This document shows positions 33,980 through 42,363 of a DNA stretch of 64,000 bases, piece after piece. The position numbers were made by a program, and so were the translations under genes. The DNA lies in contig CAVXAF010000001.1 in assembly GCA_963759735.1 (NCBI GenBank), positions 434,001 through 498,000 on the forward strand, in the 5' to 3' direction. Within the stretch, counting starts at the first letter, position 1. Each line of letters begins with the position of its first letter. The notes beneath the pieces were generated by a model. That model had not been told where the DNA came from, searched no databases, and was given only the letters and a program-made list of their open reading frames with translations. Origin of the DNA: Hyphomicrobium_A sp963759735 (GTDB lineage Bacteria; Pseudomonadota; Alphaproteobacteria; Rhizobiales; Hyphomicrobiaceae).

Positions 33980-34849
33980 CTACTTTCCGCCGCCGAGCGA
34001 ATGCACGTAGGCGGCCAGCATCTTGATGGTCACGGGGTCGAGGCGCCCACCCCAACTCGGCATGACGCCACCGCGACCTGTCTCGATCGTTTTCTCGATA
34101 TCGGCGAGCTTGCCGCCGTAGAGCCAGATACCGTCGGTGAGGTTGGGGGCGCCAACGTCCAGATTGCCCTTGCCGGCTTCGCCGTGGCAGGCGGCGCAAT
34201 TGTCGGCAAACAACTTGCTGCCGCGCTCCACCGCGGGGGCGTCCGTCGATGCGCCTGACAGTGACAGCACAAACTGCGCGGTGTCGGCGATCTCTGCGGG
34301 TTTCAGGATGCCATCGAGGCCGAAGCGAGGCATCGCCATGTCACGCGTTTCGGGATTGCCGGCGCGAATGCCGTGCTGGACCGTGAACTCGATGGCATCG
34401 GGCGTCCCGCCCCACAGCCAATCGTCATCGTTGAGATTGGGGTAGCCAACTGCGCCACCACCGCCCTTGCCATGACAGGGACCGCACTTGTCGCCGAAGA
34501 CGGCAGCACCTCCCGCCATGACGAACGGCAGCAGCTCCTGGTTCTTCTCGATGTCGGCGAGCGGGGTCGCGGCAAGTTGCGCGAAGTACTTCGCCTGCGC
34601 GGCCTTGGCGGCGGCAACCTCCTTGGTGACCTCACCGCGCTGGCTGTAGTCGAAGATGCCCTTCGTATATCCATCCGGCGTCGGCCACGTCGGATACACG
34701 ATCCAGTAGCCGATCGACCACACGATGGTGGCGTATAGGACGTACAGCCACCAGCGCGGTAGCGGCTTGTTCAGTTCCTTGATGTCCCCGTCCCACACGT
34801 GACCGGTCGTCTCGACGCCGGTGACGCTGTCGATTTCCTTGCCGGTCAT
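33980..34849 (-). CDS. ccoP: cbb3-type cytochrome c oxidase subunit III, diheme
   Basis: 289 residues. N-terminal cytoplasmic stretch and one membrane helix (WWLYVLYATIVWSIGYWIVY), then two cytochrome c domains with heme motifs CGPCH and CAACH and axial Met residues in AMPRFG and VMPSWGG. CcoP passes electrons to CcoO and the CcoN active site. Its ATG overlaps the ccoQ stop. Confidence 0.97.
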   Translation of the reverse strand: MTGKEIDSVTGVETTGHVWDGDIKELNKPLPRWWLYVLYATIVWSIGYWIVYPTWPTPDGYTKGIFDYSQRGEVTKEVAAAKAAQAKYFAQLAATPLADIEKNQELLPFVMAGGAAVFGDKCGPCHGKGGGGAVGYPNLNDDDWLWGGTPDAIEFTVQHGIRAGNPETRDMAMPRFGLDGILKPAEIADTAQFVLSLSGASTDAPAVERGSKLFADNCAACHGEAGKGNLDVGAPNLTDGIWLYGGKLADIEKTIETGRGGVMPSWGGRLDPVTIKMLAAYVHSLGGGK

Positions 34850-35022
34850 CTGCCGTCTCCTTCGGGTTCGTCGTCGTCAGCGTCGAGCGGAAGCTGCGCC
34901 GCCTCGTCGAACTTCTTCTTGTTGCCCGGCCAGAACACGTAGGCGAGGACAGCAATGAAGAGACCGACGAAAAGCACGAGTGCCACGATCTGCGACAGCA
35001 CGGTTGCGGCTTGGTAGGTCAT
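34846..35022 (-). CDS. ccoQ: cbb3 oxidase subunit IV CcoQ
   Basis: 58 residues: one membrane helix (LVLFVGLFIAVLAYVFWPGN) followed by KKKFDEAAQLPLDADDDE, the standard CcoQ pattern. It stabilises the complex. It begins 10 bases after ccoO and its TGA overlaps the ccoP ATG. Confidence 0.92.
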   Translation of the reverse strand: MTYQAATVLSQIVALVLFVGLFIAVLAYVFWPGNKKKFDEAAQLPLDADDDEPEGDGR

Positions 35023-35032
35023 CTGCCTGTCC

Positions 35033-35761
35033 TCAGCGCAGGTTGGGGCCGGCAGCGTCGAAAGTGGCGAAATCGACGAGCGTTCCCAGCATCTGCAGGT
35101 AGGCGATCATGGCATCGAGTTCACTCGGCTCGCCCGGCGGCGCGCCGTCGAACTTGCGCACCTGCGCCTTAGGGTAGCGCGCCACGACGTCCTTCGATTC
35201 ACCTGTATCCGGCGACACCTGCGCCACAACGTCGGCGGGCGCCTTCTCGATCATCTCGTCGGTGTAGGGTACGCCGGTGAGACGCAGGGCGCGCATGCGC
35301 GCGGCGATATCGGCATAGTCCAGCTTGCGCTGTTCTAAGAACGGATAGCCGGGCATAACCAACTCCGGCACGACCGAGCGCGGTTGGCGCATGTGGTCGA
35401 CGTGCCAAGCGTCGGAGTATTTGCCCCCGACACGCGCTAGGTCCGGACCCGTGCGCTTTGATCCCCATTGGAACGGATGGTCGTACATACTTTCGGCGGC
35501 GAGGCTGTAGTGCCCGTAGCGCTCGACCTCGTCACGCAGCGAGCGGATCATCTGCGAATGGCAGTTGTAACAGCCCTCGCGCTGATAGATGTCGCGGCCG
35601 GCAAGTTCGAGCGGAGAATACGGCCGCATTCCCTGCACCTTCTCGATGGTCGAGGAGAGCAGGAACAGCGGCGCGATCTCGACCAAGCCGCCGATAGAGA
35701 CGACGACGAGGATGCCGATCAGCAGCACCATCGAGTTCTTTTCGAAAAAGTCGTGCTTCAT
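35033..35761 (-). CDS. ccoO: cbb3-type cytochrome c oxidase subunit II, monoheme
   Basis: About 242 residues. N-terminal anchor (VLLIGILVVVSIGGLVEIAP), heme c motif CYNCH in GCYNCHSQMIRSLRDE, downstream GTKRTGPDLAR-like sequence (SKRTGPDLARVGGKYS) and axial Met in LVMPGYPFL. The ATG giving MKHDFFEKNS is used. It follows ccoN by seven bases. Confidence 0.96.
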   Translation of the reverse strand: MKHDFFEKNSMVLLIGILVVVSIGGLVEIAPLFLLSSTIEKVQGMRPYSPLELAGRDIYQREGCYNCHSQMIRSLRDEVERYGHYSLAAESMYDHPFQWGSKRTGPDLARVGGKYSDAWHVDHMRQPRSVVPELVMPGYPFLEQRKLDYADIAARMRALRLTGVPYTDEMIEKAPADVVAQVSPDTGESKDVVARYPKAQVRKFDGAPPGEPSELDAMIAYLQMLGTLVDFATFDAAGPNLR

Positions 35762-35768
35762 AGCTTCC

Positions 35769-37433
35769 TCACTCCGCCGGCACGGCTGCAATCAGGTGGC
35801 GCAGCTCGGGCGCTGCGGCCGATGCCGGCTGCTCGACGATGTCGGATGAAACGTCGCCCCTGATAGTGCGCCAGACGTTGATGGCCATGAGCACGGCGCC
35901 GAACAGGAACAGCAGGCCGCCGGTGGCGCGGATGATATAGGGCCAGTGCATCGCCTCGACCGTCTCGACGAACGAGTACTTGAGGAAGCCAAGGCTGTCG
36001 TAAGCCCGCCACATGAGGCCCTGCGTGATGCCCGAAACCCACATCGCCGAGATGTAGAGGACGATACCGATGGTGGCTGTCCAGAAGTGCCACTCCACGA
36101 GGCGTATCGAGTAGAGACCGCGTCGCTTCCACAGCCACGGCACCAGGCAGTAGATGGCGCCGAACGACACCATCCCGACCCAGCCAAGCGCGCCCGAGTG
36201 CACGTGGCCGATGGTCCAGTCGGTGTAGTGGGAAAGCGAGTTGACCGACTTGATGGCCATCAACGGGCCTTCGAAGGTCGACATGCCGTAGAAGGCTACC
36301 GACACCACAAGCAGGCGCACAACGGGATCAGTACGTAGCCGGTCCCAGGCACCTGACAGCGTCATCAGGCCGTTGATCATGCCTCCCCACGACGGCATCC
36401 ACAGCATGATCGAGAACGTCATGCCGAGCGTTTGCGCCCAGTCGGGCAGCGCCGTGTAGTGAAGGTGATGGGGGCCAGCCCAAATGTAGAGGAAGATCAG
36501 CGACCAGAAGTGCACGATCGACAGGCGATAGGAGTAGATCGGTCGCTCCACGCGCTTGGGGATGAAGTAGTACATGATGCCGAGGAAGCCGGCGGTGAGG
36601 AAGAAGCCGACCGCGTTATGGCCGTACCACCACTGCGTCATGGCATCCTGCACGCCGGCGAACAGCGAGTAGCTTTTGGCGCCGAGGAACGACACCGGCA
36701 CGGCGAGATTGTTGACGATGTGCAGCAACGCAATGGTCACGATGAACGCGAGGAAGAACCAGTTTGCCACATAGATGTGCGGCTCGCGGCGCTTCCACAG
36801 CGTGCCTAGGAATACCAGCAGGTAGACGACCCACACGAGCGTCAGCCAGATATCGACGTACCATTCCGGCTCGGCGTACTCCTTGCCCTCGGTGACGCCG
36901 AGCACGTAGCCGGATGCGGCCATGACGATGAACAGCTGATATCCCCAGATCACGAACCACGGTGACCAGTAGCCGGCGATACGCGCCCGGCAGGTGCGCT
37001 GGACGACATAAAGCGAGCACGCCAGCAGCACGTTGCCGCCGAAGGCGAAGATGACGGCCGACGTGTGCAGCGGGCGGAGGCGGCCGAAGTTGGTCCACGG
37101 CAGGTCAAGGTTCAACACCGGGAACGCGAGCTGCCAGGCGATGATGTCGCCGACGAGGAAGCCGACCACGCCCCAGAACACGGCGGCGACCGTCGCCACC
37201 TTGACCGGTCCGTCCATGTAAGACGCTTGCTCGTCAGGGCCGCCGGCGCGTGGATTACCGAGCACGTAATATCCCGCCGCGCCGGAGGCTATGAGCAGAA
37301 GCAGCCCATGCAGGCGAATGACCTCGTCATAGCCTAACAGGGCGAGCACCAGTCCGACTGCGGCGAAGACGAGCGCCGCCGCCGTCGCCGTCGCCCCCGA
37401 TAGCGCGATGACCTCTTCGCTGGTTGCCTGCAT
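35769..37433 (-). CDS. ccoN: cbb3-type cytochrome c oxidase catalytic subunit I
   Basis: 554 residues with 12 or more membrane helices. Heme and copper ligands are visible in LRPLHTSAVIFAFGGN, WWYGHNAVGFFL (Cu-B His and the cross-linked Tyr), AGPHHLHYTALPDWAQ and WTIGHVHSGALGWVG. This is the high-affinity terminal oxidase used at low oxygen. The ATG at 37433 follows AAGGAA; the longer upstream frame is rejected because it would overlap the regulatory box. Confidence 0.97.
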   Translation of the reverse strand: MQATSEEVIALSGATATAAALVFAAVGLVLALLGYDEVIRLHGLLLLIASGAAGYYVLGNPRAGGPDEQASYMDGPVKVATVAAVFWGVVGFLVGDIIAWQLAFPVLNLDLPWTNFGRLRPLHTSAVIFAFGGNVLLACSLYVVQRTCRARIAGYWSPWFVIWGYQLFIVMAASGYVLGVTEGKEYAEPEWYVDIWLTLVWVVYLLVFLGTLWKRREPHIYVANWFFLAFIVTIALLHIVNNLAVPVSFLGAKSYSLFAGVQDAMTQWWYGHNAVGFFLTAGFLGIMYYFIPKRVERPIYSYRLSIVHFWSLIFLYIWAGPHHLHYTALPDWAQTLGMTFSIMLWMPSWGGMINGLMTLSGAWDRLRTDPVVRLLVVSVAFYGMSTFEGPLMAIKSVNSLSHYTDWTIGHVHSGALGWVGMVSFGAIYCLVPWLWKRRGLYSIRLVEWHFWTATIGIVLYISAMWVSGITQGLMWRAYDSLGFLKYSFVETVEAMHWPYIIRATGGLLFLFGAVLMAINVWRTIRGDVSSDIVEQPASAAAPELRHLIAAVPAE

Positions 37434-37493
37434 GGCCGGTTCCTTGTCCCTCACCCTGGCCAGGACGATAGGAGCCAACCGGCCTCTCACCCA

Positions 37494-37507
37494 TTGATGG
37501 AGATCAA
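37494..37507 (-). promoter_or_regulatory. FixK/FNR box upstream of ccoN
   Basis: TTGAT-GGAG-ATCAA, a perfect anaerobox (TTGAT-N4-ATCAA), centred about 67 bases upstream of the ccoN ATG. It fits activation of the cco operon by the FixK-like protein at 38465-39148. Confidence 0.82.
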
Positions 37508-37569
37508 GCCTGCGACGAAAGAGCAGCCCGCTGGCAGAAGGCGCGCGCACCGAGACGTGATCGGCAGCT

Positions 37570-37583
37570 TTGATGCCGATCAA
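37570..37583 (+). promoter_or_regulatory. FixK/FNR box upstream of the pqqC-like gene
   Basis: TTGAT-GCCG-ATCAA, a second perfect anaerobox, 58 bases before the ATG at 37642 in the same divergent intergenic region as the ccoN box. Confidence 0.75.
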
Positions 37584-37641
37584 GTCGCGCCTGGGTGCCG
37601 CGCTCGCATGCTGTGCCCGAGCAAGCTCGTGGGAGGAATCG

Positions 37642-38409
37642 ATGAACGAGGCGGCACGCGCCATCGTGGCGGCTGATGGTCCAATGGGACCGGCGGAATT
37701 CGAACTGTCGCTGCGCGCCGTCGGCGCCGAGCGCTACCACGACAAGCACCCGTTCCATAAGCTGCTGCACGGCGGCAAGCTCAACAAGGGACAGGTGCAG
37801 GCCTGGGCACTGAACCGCTACTGCTACCAGGCGGCCGTGCCGCGCAAGGACGCCGCATTGATGAGCCGCGCGCATGATCGCGAGTTGCGGCGAGAATGGA
37901 TCCACCGCATCCACGATCACGACGGTCTTGGCGAAGAGCCTGGCGGCATCGAACGATGGCTGGTTCTCACCGACGCGCTCGGCCTCGATCGCAATTACGT
38001 CATCGCCATGCAGGGCGCCCTGCCGGCCACGCGCTTCGCAGTCGAGGCCTACGTGCGCTTCGTCGTCGAGCAGCCGCTGACCGTAGCGGTGGCGTCCTCG
38101 CTCACAGAACTGTTCGCGCCGTCTATCCACCGCGAGCGGATCGCCGGCATGCTCGAGAACTACGACTTTGTGAATGATGACGTGATGGCTTACTTCAAGC
38201 GCCGCCTGACCCAGGCGCCGCGCGACGCCGATTTCGCCCTGGACTACGTCAAGAGGCACGCCTTGACGCGCAGCGAGCAGGAGGCGTGCGTCGCCGCGGT
38301 GCGCTTCAAGTGCAATACGTTATGGGTTCAGCTCGATGCCCTGCATCACGCGTACGTGGCACCCGGGCTGGTGCCCCCGGGCGCGTTCAGGCCGAACTCG
38401 ACGGGATAG
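37642..38409 (+). CDS. PqqC-like protein (pyrroloquinoline-quinone synthase family)
   Basis: 255 residues of the PqqC/TenA all-helical fold. Conserved stretches match PqqC: RYHDKHPFHKLLHGGKLNKG, NRYCYQAAVPRKDAALMSRA, RREWIHRIHDHDG, GGIERWLVLTDALGLDR, SSLTELFAPSIHRERI and LWVQLDALHHAY. PqqC performs the final cyclisation and eight-electron oxidation giving PQQ. No pqqA, B, D or E is in the window, and the gene is divergent from ccoN with its own anaerobox, so it may act on another substrate. The ATG follows GGAGGA. Confidence 0.82.
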   Translation: MNEAARAIVAADGPMGPAEFELSLRAVGAERYHDKHPFHKLLHGGKLNKGQVQAWALNRYCYQAAVPRKDAALMSRAHDRELRREWIHRIHDHDGLGEEPGGIERWLVLTDALGLDRNYVIAMQGALPATRFAVEAYVRFVVEQPLTVAVASSLTELFAPSIHRERIAGMLENYDFVNDDVMAYFKRRLTQAPRDADFALDYVKRHALTRSEQEACVAAVRFKCNTLWVQLDALHHAYVAPGLVPPGAFRPNSTG

Positions 38410-38464
38410 CGAGCAGCACGAAACAGCGCGGCGGCGATGCCGCCGCGTCTATCGATCCGGCAGA

Positions 38465-39148
38465 CTACTCGTTGGCAAGGTTGGTCAGACGTACAAGATC
38501 GCGCAGTTGCACGCGCGTTCCGCCGTGTTCGATGTCGATGATGGCCATATTGCGCAGCTTGGTAAGCGAGCGGCTCACGGTTTCTATGGTGAGACCGAGC
38601 AGATCGGCGATGTCGCTGCGGCGCATGGCGAGGTTGACGGTGGAAGACTCTTCCGTCCCGGTTCGCCGATGCAGGGCGACGAGGAACGCAGCCACACGTT
38701 CGATGGCACTGCGCTGGCCGACTGTCACCAGCAGGCTGCGGGTCGCGGCGAGCTCCTGGCACACCGATTTATAGAGCTTCAGCGCCAAGCCGGCATCCGT
38801 CTCGGCAAGGCGCTCAAGCGCCGTCGCGGAAAGACATCTGACCTTGGCGGGAACGGTCGCCTGGGCGCTGAGGACGTGCTCGCCCAGCACGCCGAGCCCG
38901 ATGAGGTCGCCGGGGTAAGCGAAATCGATGATCTGCCGGCGGCCATCGGGAAGGGTCTTGTAGACGGCGATCACACCCTCTTCGACGCGGAATACATGAT
39001 CGCGGGTGTCGCCCTCGCAGAACACGTGTTCCTTGGCGAGCACTCGGCGGATCGTCGCGTATGCCATGCGTTCATCGAGCGAAAAGCCGGCAGAACCGGC
39101 CAGGGGACGCCTGTTTTGAACGGTGGGTCCGGTGCGCGCCGCGAGCAT
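38465..39148 (-). CDS. fixK: FixK-type Crp/Fnr transcriptional regulator
   Basis: About 228 residues. Sensor barrel (AKEHVFCEGDTRDHVFRVEE, RRQIIDFAYPGDLIGLGVLG) without an N-terminal Cys cluster, hence FixK rather than FNR. The winged helix is RRSDIADLLGLTIETVSRSL, with the E-SR recognition pattern that reads TTGAT half-sites. Its position beside the cco operon and several anaeroboxes marks it as the likely regulator of this block. It may bind the imperfect box at 39269-39282 in its own upstream region. Confidence 0.88.
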   Translation of the reverse strand: MLAARTGPTVQNRRPLAGSAGFSLDERMAYATIRRVLAKEHVFCEGDTRDHVFRVEEGVIAVYKTLPDGRRQIIDFAYPGDLIGLGVLGEHVLSAQATVPAKVRCLSATALERLAETDAGLALKLYKSVCQELAATRSLLVTVGQRSAIERVAAFLVALHRRTGTEESSTVNLAMRRSDIADLLGLTIETVSRSLTKLRNMAIIDIEHGGTRVQLRDLVRLTNLANE

Positions 39149-39268
39149 TGGTTATCTCCGTCTCTGATCTCGTCAAGATCGTTGAGACGAGGTGTACCGA
39201 GGCCCAGCTGCGCAGGTATGCCGGGCGCGTGACGAATTGTAAGAGAATGTAACAGCGGCCTTCTCCGG

Positions 39269-39282
39269 ATGATTTCGATCAA
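39269..39282. promoter_or_regulatory. imperfect FixK/FNR box between fixK and the hemerythrin-like gene
   Basis: ATGAT-TTCG-ATCAA, one mismatch to the anaerobox. It lies 34 bases before the ATG at 39316 and about 120 bases before fixK, so it could serve either. Confidence 0.55.
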
Positions 39283-39315
39283 AGCATGCCCGCGGCGCTA
39301 CGCTTAGTTGAGCGC

Positions 39316-39867
39316 ATGGACACTGCGGTCGACATACGCGCCCACATTGATGCCGACGTGCATCTCCAGCAGGAAATCGACCACGCGTTGCTGGCCGTCG
39401 CCGATGCGCTGGTTATGCGCGGCGACCCAAGGGTGGTGCGCATTCTGGCGCGCACACTGGAGCCGAGCTGGGCCGAGCACGTCAGCTTCCAGAGCGAGGT
39501 CATCTTCCCGATAATCGAAGCGCGGCGCGGAGCTGAGGCGAGGAGTTCAATCCATCGGCTGCGCGCCGACCATGCTGATCTCTCGCAGCATCACAGCGAG
39601 GTGGGCAAGGCACTGGCAGCGATGCTCGCCGGCGGCGGCGAGGATACGGACTGGCTAGGCGCGCTCCTACGGACCACCATCGCATCGCGCCGCTCTCATT
39701 TCGTCCGCGATGCGGCGCTCGACCGGTGGCTGCCGGCGCCGTTCACCGAGCCAGAAGGCGTGTTGTGCGCACGATGGGTGACGACACGCCCCGCGCCGCG
39801 CTTTCCGCTCAACCTGCTGCGTGGGGCCGAGCGTCCGTTTCCCCAGCTTGGCAAGCGCCTGCACTGA
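39316..39867 (+). CDS. hemerythrin-like domain protein
   Basis: About 183 residues. A helical N-terminal domain has His/Glu residues spaced as in hemerythrin-like cation-binding proteins: HLQQEIDHALLAVADALV, SWAEHVSFQSEVIFPIIEAR and RADHADLSQHHSEVGKAL. These could bind a di-iron centre. The C-terminal 60 residues are basic and not recognised. Such proteins sense or store oxygen, NO or iron, fitting the low-oxygen neighbourhood. The second ATG is used because the box at 39269-39282 lies just upstream. Confidence 0.65.
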   Translation: MDTAVDIRAHIDADVHLQQEIDHALLAVADALVMRGDPRVVRILARTLEPSWAEHVSFQSEVIFPIIEARRGAEARSSIHRLRADHADLSQHHSEVGKALAAMLAGGGEDTDWLGALLRTTIASRRSHFVRDAALDRWLPAPFTEPEGVLCARWVTTRPAPRFPLNLLRGAERPFPQLGKRLH

Positions 39868-39888
39868 AGTCGCTGTGACGAGGATCGC

Positions 39889-40719
39889 GTGGACGGCATC
39901 GCATTCATCGCACTGAATGGCCTCGCCCTTGGCCTTGCCAGCACGCTGCATTGCGCCGGCATGTGCGGCGGCATTGCGTGCGGCCTATTGCTGGCCCAAG
40001 AGCGCGGATCGTCACGCGACGCGCGCGTTGCTTTCGCGCTAACGCATGTGGGGCGCGTCGGGGCCTACGCACTCGCCGGCGCGTTCATAGGCATCGTCGG
40101 CGCTCCTGCCGTCGGCTGGCTCGACCGCGACGCTGCATTCCGCCTCCTGCAGTGGGCGGCGGCCGCGTCGCTCATCTGGGTCGGGCTTTCGACCGCCGGA
40201 ATGCTGCCCTCACTCACCCTCTTAGATCGCGGGCTCGGCTCGGTTGCCGGTGGCGTAGCGCGCCTCAATGCCGCCGCGCAAAGCCGCGTTTACGCGCCGC
40301 TGCTATCGGGGCTGGCGTGGGGAATGATGCCGTGCGCGATGGTGTACGCCGCCCTCTTCACGGCGATGCTGACCGGTTCGGGCTGGGGCGGCGCAACGAC
40401 CATGGCGGCATTCGGCATCGGCACGCTGCCGGGGCTGCTGGCCGCCGCGTTCGGGTTCCGCCATCTGGCGGGCGTCGCGCGCAGCCGGCCGCGCCGCATC
40501 GCCGCCGGCCTGACCGTCGCCCTGTTCGGTGTGGTGACGATCCTCATCGCGCATCCGCACATCGCGCTGCTTTGTCTGCCGGGGCAAGCCGCCAGCCACC
40601 CCCGCTCGCTGAAGGCCGTTGATCGACATCAAACGGAACTGCGCGCCGCCACACTAGGCTTGGGCTCGCGCGCGAACGGCAGCCCCGTTTATTCCGGAGG
40701 CGAGTTACGGTCACCATGA
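39889..40719 (+). CDS. TauE/SafE-like (DsbD-type) membrane protein
   Basis: 276 residues with about six membrane helices. The N-terminal signature STLHCAGMCGGIACGLLL and the mid-protein segment GLAWGMMPCAMVYAALFTAM put conserved Cys pairs within helices, as in the sulfite-exporter/heavy-metal-transport family often found beside cco genes, where copper handling or cytochrome maturation is suspected. The GTG start follows GAGG. The stop overlaps the hemN ATG (ATGA). Confidence 0.8.
   Translation: MDGIAFIALNGLALGLASTLHCAGMCGGIACGLLLAQERGSSRDARVAFALTHVGRVGAYALAGAFIGIVGAPAVGWLDRDAAFRLLQWAAAASLIWVGLSTAGMLPSLTLLDRGLGSVAGGVARLNAAAQSRVYAPLLSGLAWGMMPCAMVYAALFTAMLTGSGWGGATTMAAFGIGTLPGLLAAAFGFRHLAGVARSRPRRIAAGLTVALFGVVTILIAHPHIALLCLPGQAASHPRSLKAVDRHQTELRAATLGLGSRANGSPVYSGGELRSP
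40619..40632 (+). promoter_or_regulatory. FixK/FNR box for hemN
   Basis: TTGAT-CGAC-ATCAA, a perfect anaerobox inside the 3' end of the preceding gene, 84 bases before the hemN ATG. It would allow separate hemN induction at low oxygen. Confidence 0.72.
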
Positions 40720-42053
40720 ATCCTGAACTCGTGAGGCGCTATTCGGCGCCGGTGCCGCGCTACACCAGCTATCCGACGGCCCCGCATTTTTCCGCGGACA
40801 TCGGACAGCAGACCTACGCCGCGTGGTTGGCAACGCTGGCGCCCCAGACGCGCCTTTCGATCTACGTGCATATCCCGTTCTGCAGCTCGCTGTGCTGGTA
40901 CTGTGGCTGCTGCACGAAGGCCGTCAACCGCTATGACCCCGTCGCGGGCTATCTCGATGCGCTGCACAGCGAGATCGCAGCCGTTGCCGAGCGAGTGCCG
41001 AGTGATCATGCCGTGACGCACGTCCATTGGGGAGGAGGATCGCCCAACATCCTCTCCAGCGCAGACATCGCCCGCCTTGCAGATGCCCATCGGCGGCACT
41101 TCCGGCTGCATGATGGCGCCGAATTCGCTGTTGAAATCGATCCGCGCGGGCTCGATGCGGAACGCATCGCCGCGTTCGCAGCCGCGGGCGTAACGCGCGT
41201 ATCGCTCGGCGTGCAGGACTTCGATCCGAAGGTGCAGGCGGCAATCAACCGGCACCAATCCTTCGCGGAGACGCAATTCGCGGCGCTGACGTTCCGCGCG
41301 CATGGCATCGATGCCATCAACGTCGATATCATCTACGGGCTGCCCAACCAGACGCGCGACAGCGTACAGGATTCACTCGCCAAGGTGCTGGAACTTCGGC
41401 CGGCGCGCATCGCCGCCTTCGGCTATGCGCATTTGCCGACGCGCCTTAAGCATCAGAGGCTCATCGACGATGCCGCCTTGCCTGGTGCCGTCGAACGATT
41501 TGCGCAGGCGCAGCGCATCGGCCGGGTGCTTTCCGCCGCCGGCTACAGGCGCGTCGGGCTCGATCACTACGCACTGCCCGATGATTCTCTGACAACTGGA
41601 ATGCTGTCGCGCAACTTCCAGGGCTATACCAACGACAATGCCGACGTTGTGCTCGGTCTTGGCGCCTCGGCCATCGGACGGCTGCCGCAAGGGTATGTGC
41701 AGAACCACGCCTCGGCCGCCGAATACGCGCGGTGCATCAGCGAACATGGCCTGGCGACAGTGCGCGGCTTTGCCCTCGCCGAGGCCGATCGCATGCGGGG
41801 CTTTGTTATCGAGCGTTTGATGTGTGATCTGGCTTTCCCCGCGCGCGAGCTGCGCTTGCGGTACGGCAACGCTGCGGAGGAGATATTGGGCGAGGCGCAG
41901 GCGCTGCTCGAAGCAGACGAGGACCGCCTCATCGAGCGGGACGGGGAGGCCTTTCGCGTCACCGAGCGCGGCCGGCCGTTCGTGCGCTCTATTGCGGCCT
42001 GCTTCGATTCCTACTTCGATGTTGCCGCCGCCCGTCATGCGCCCGGCGTTTAA
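40716..42053 (+). CDS. hemN: oxygen-independent coproporphyrinogen III dehydrogenase
   Basis: 445-residue radical-SAM enzyme that converts coproporphyrinogen III to protoporphyrinogen IX without oxygen, supplying heme at low oxygen. The cluster motif is in YVHIPFCSSLCWYCGC (CxxxCxxC). Substrate and SAM segments follow: HWGGGSPNILS, EIDPRGLD, RVSLGVQDFDPKVQAAINR and VDIIYGLPNQT. The C-terminal HemN domain starts about residue 360. Length is normal. It is coupled to the TauE-like gene and preceded by an anaerobox. Confidence 0.96.
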   Translation: MNPELVRRYSAPVPRYTSYPTAPHFSADIGQQTYAAWLATLAPQTRLSIYVHIPFCSSLCWYCGCCTKAVNRYDPVAGYLDALHSEIAAVAERVPSDHAVTHVHWGGGSPNILSSADIARLADAHRRHFRLHDGAEFAVEIDPRGLDAERIAAFAAAGVTRVSLGVQDFDPKVQAAINRHQSFAETQFAALTFRAHGIDAINVDIIYGLPNQTRDSVQDSLAKVLELRPARIAAFGYAHLPTRLKHQRLIDDAALPGAVERFAQAQRIGRVLSAAGYRRVGLDHYALPDDSLTTGMLSRNFQGYTNDNADVVLGLGASAIGRLPQGYVQNHASAAEYARCISEHGLATVRGFALAEADRMRGFVIERLMCDLAFPARELRLRYGNAAEEILGEAQALLEADEDRLIERDGEAFRVTERGRPFVRSIAACFDSYFDVAAARHAPGV

Positions 42054-42073
42054 TTGAGCAAGGGATGCTTTCG

Positions 42074-42329
42074 ATGAATGATCACTTCTGGCCTTCGCTC
42101 TATCCGGGCATCATCGTGGCGCTGCTCATCGGCGTCGCGACCGGCGGGATCTTCGCCATCCTCGCCGGCACTGTCGGCGGGCTCATCGGCTCGGTCGGCG
42201 CCTATTTCTTGACGGCATGGCTGGGGCTGCAGGATTCTCGTCTTCTCGCTCGCTATCCTGCTGGCCGGAGCCAGCGCCGGCGGCTACCTCGGCGCGCAAG
42301 CCGGCGCACGGGCGGCAAAGTTGCGCTGA
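42074..42329 (+). pseudogene. small membrane protein, one frameshift
   Basis: The N-terminal half (HFWPSLYPGIIVALLIGVAT, then GTVGGLIGSVGAYFLTAWLG) reads in one frame and the C-terminal half (ILVFSLAILLAGASAGGYLG, ending AQAGARAAKLR) in the next. Deleting one G near 42232 joins them into an 84-residue protein with three hydrophobic helices. The +1 homopolymer change suggests an assembly error. Function unknown; it follows hemN by 20 bases. Confidence 0.6.
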
Positions 42330-42363
42330 GCCGCGCGGGAGGCATAGCGCGACGGGCTGAACT

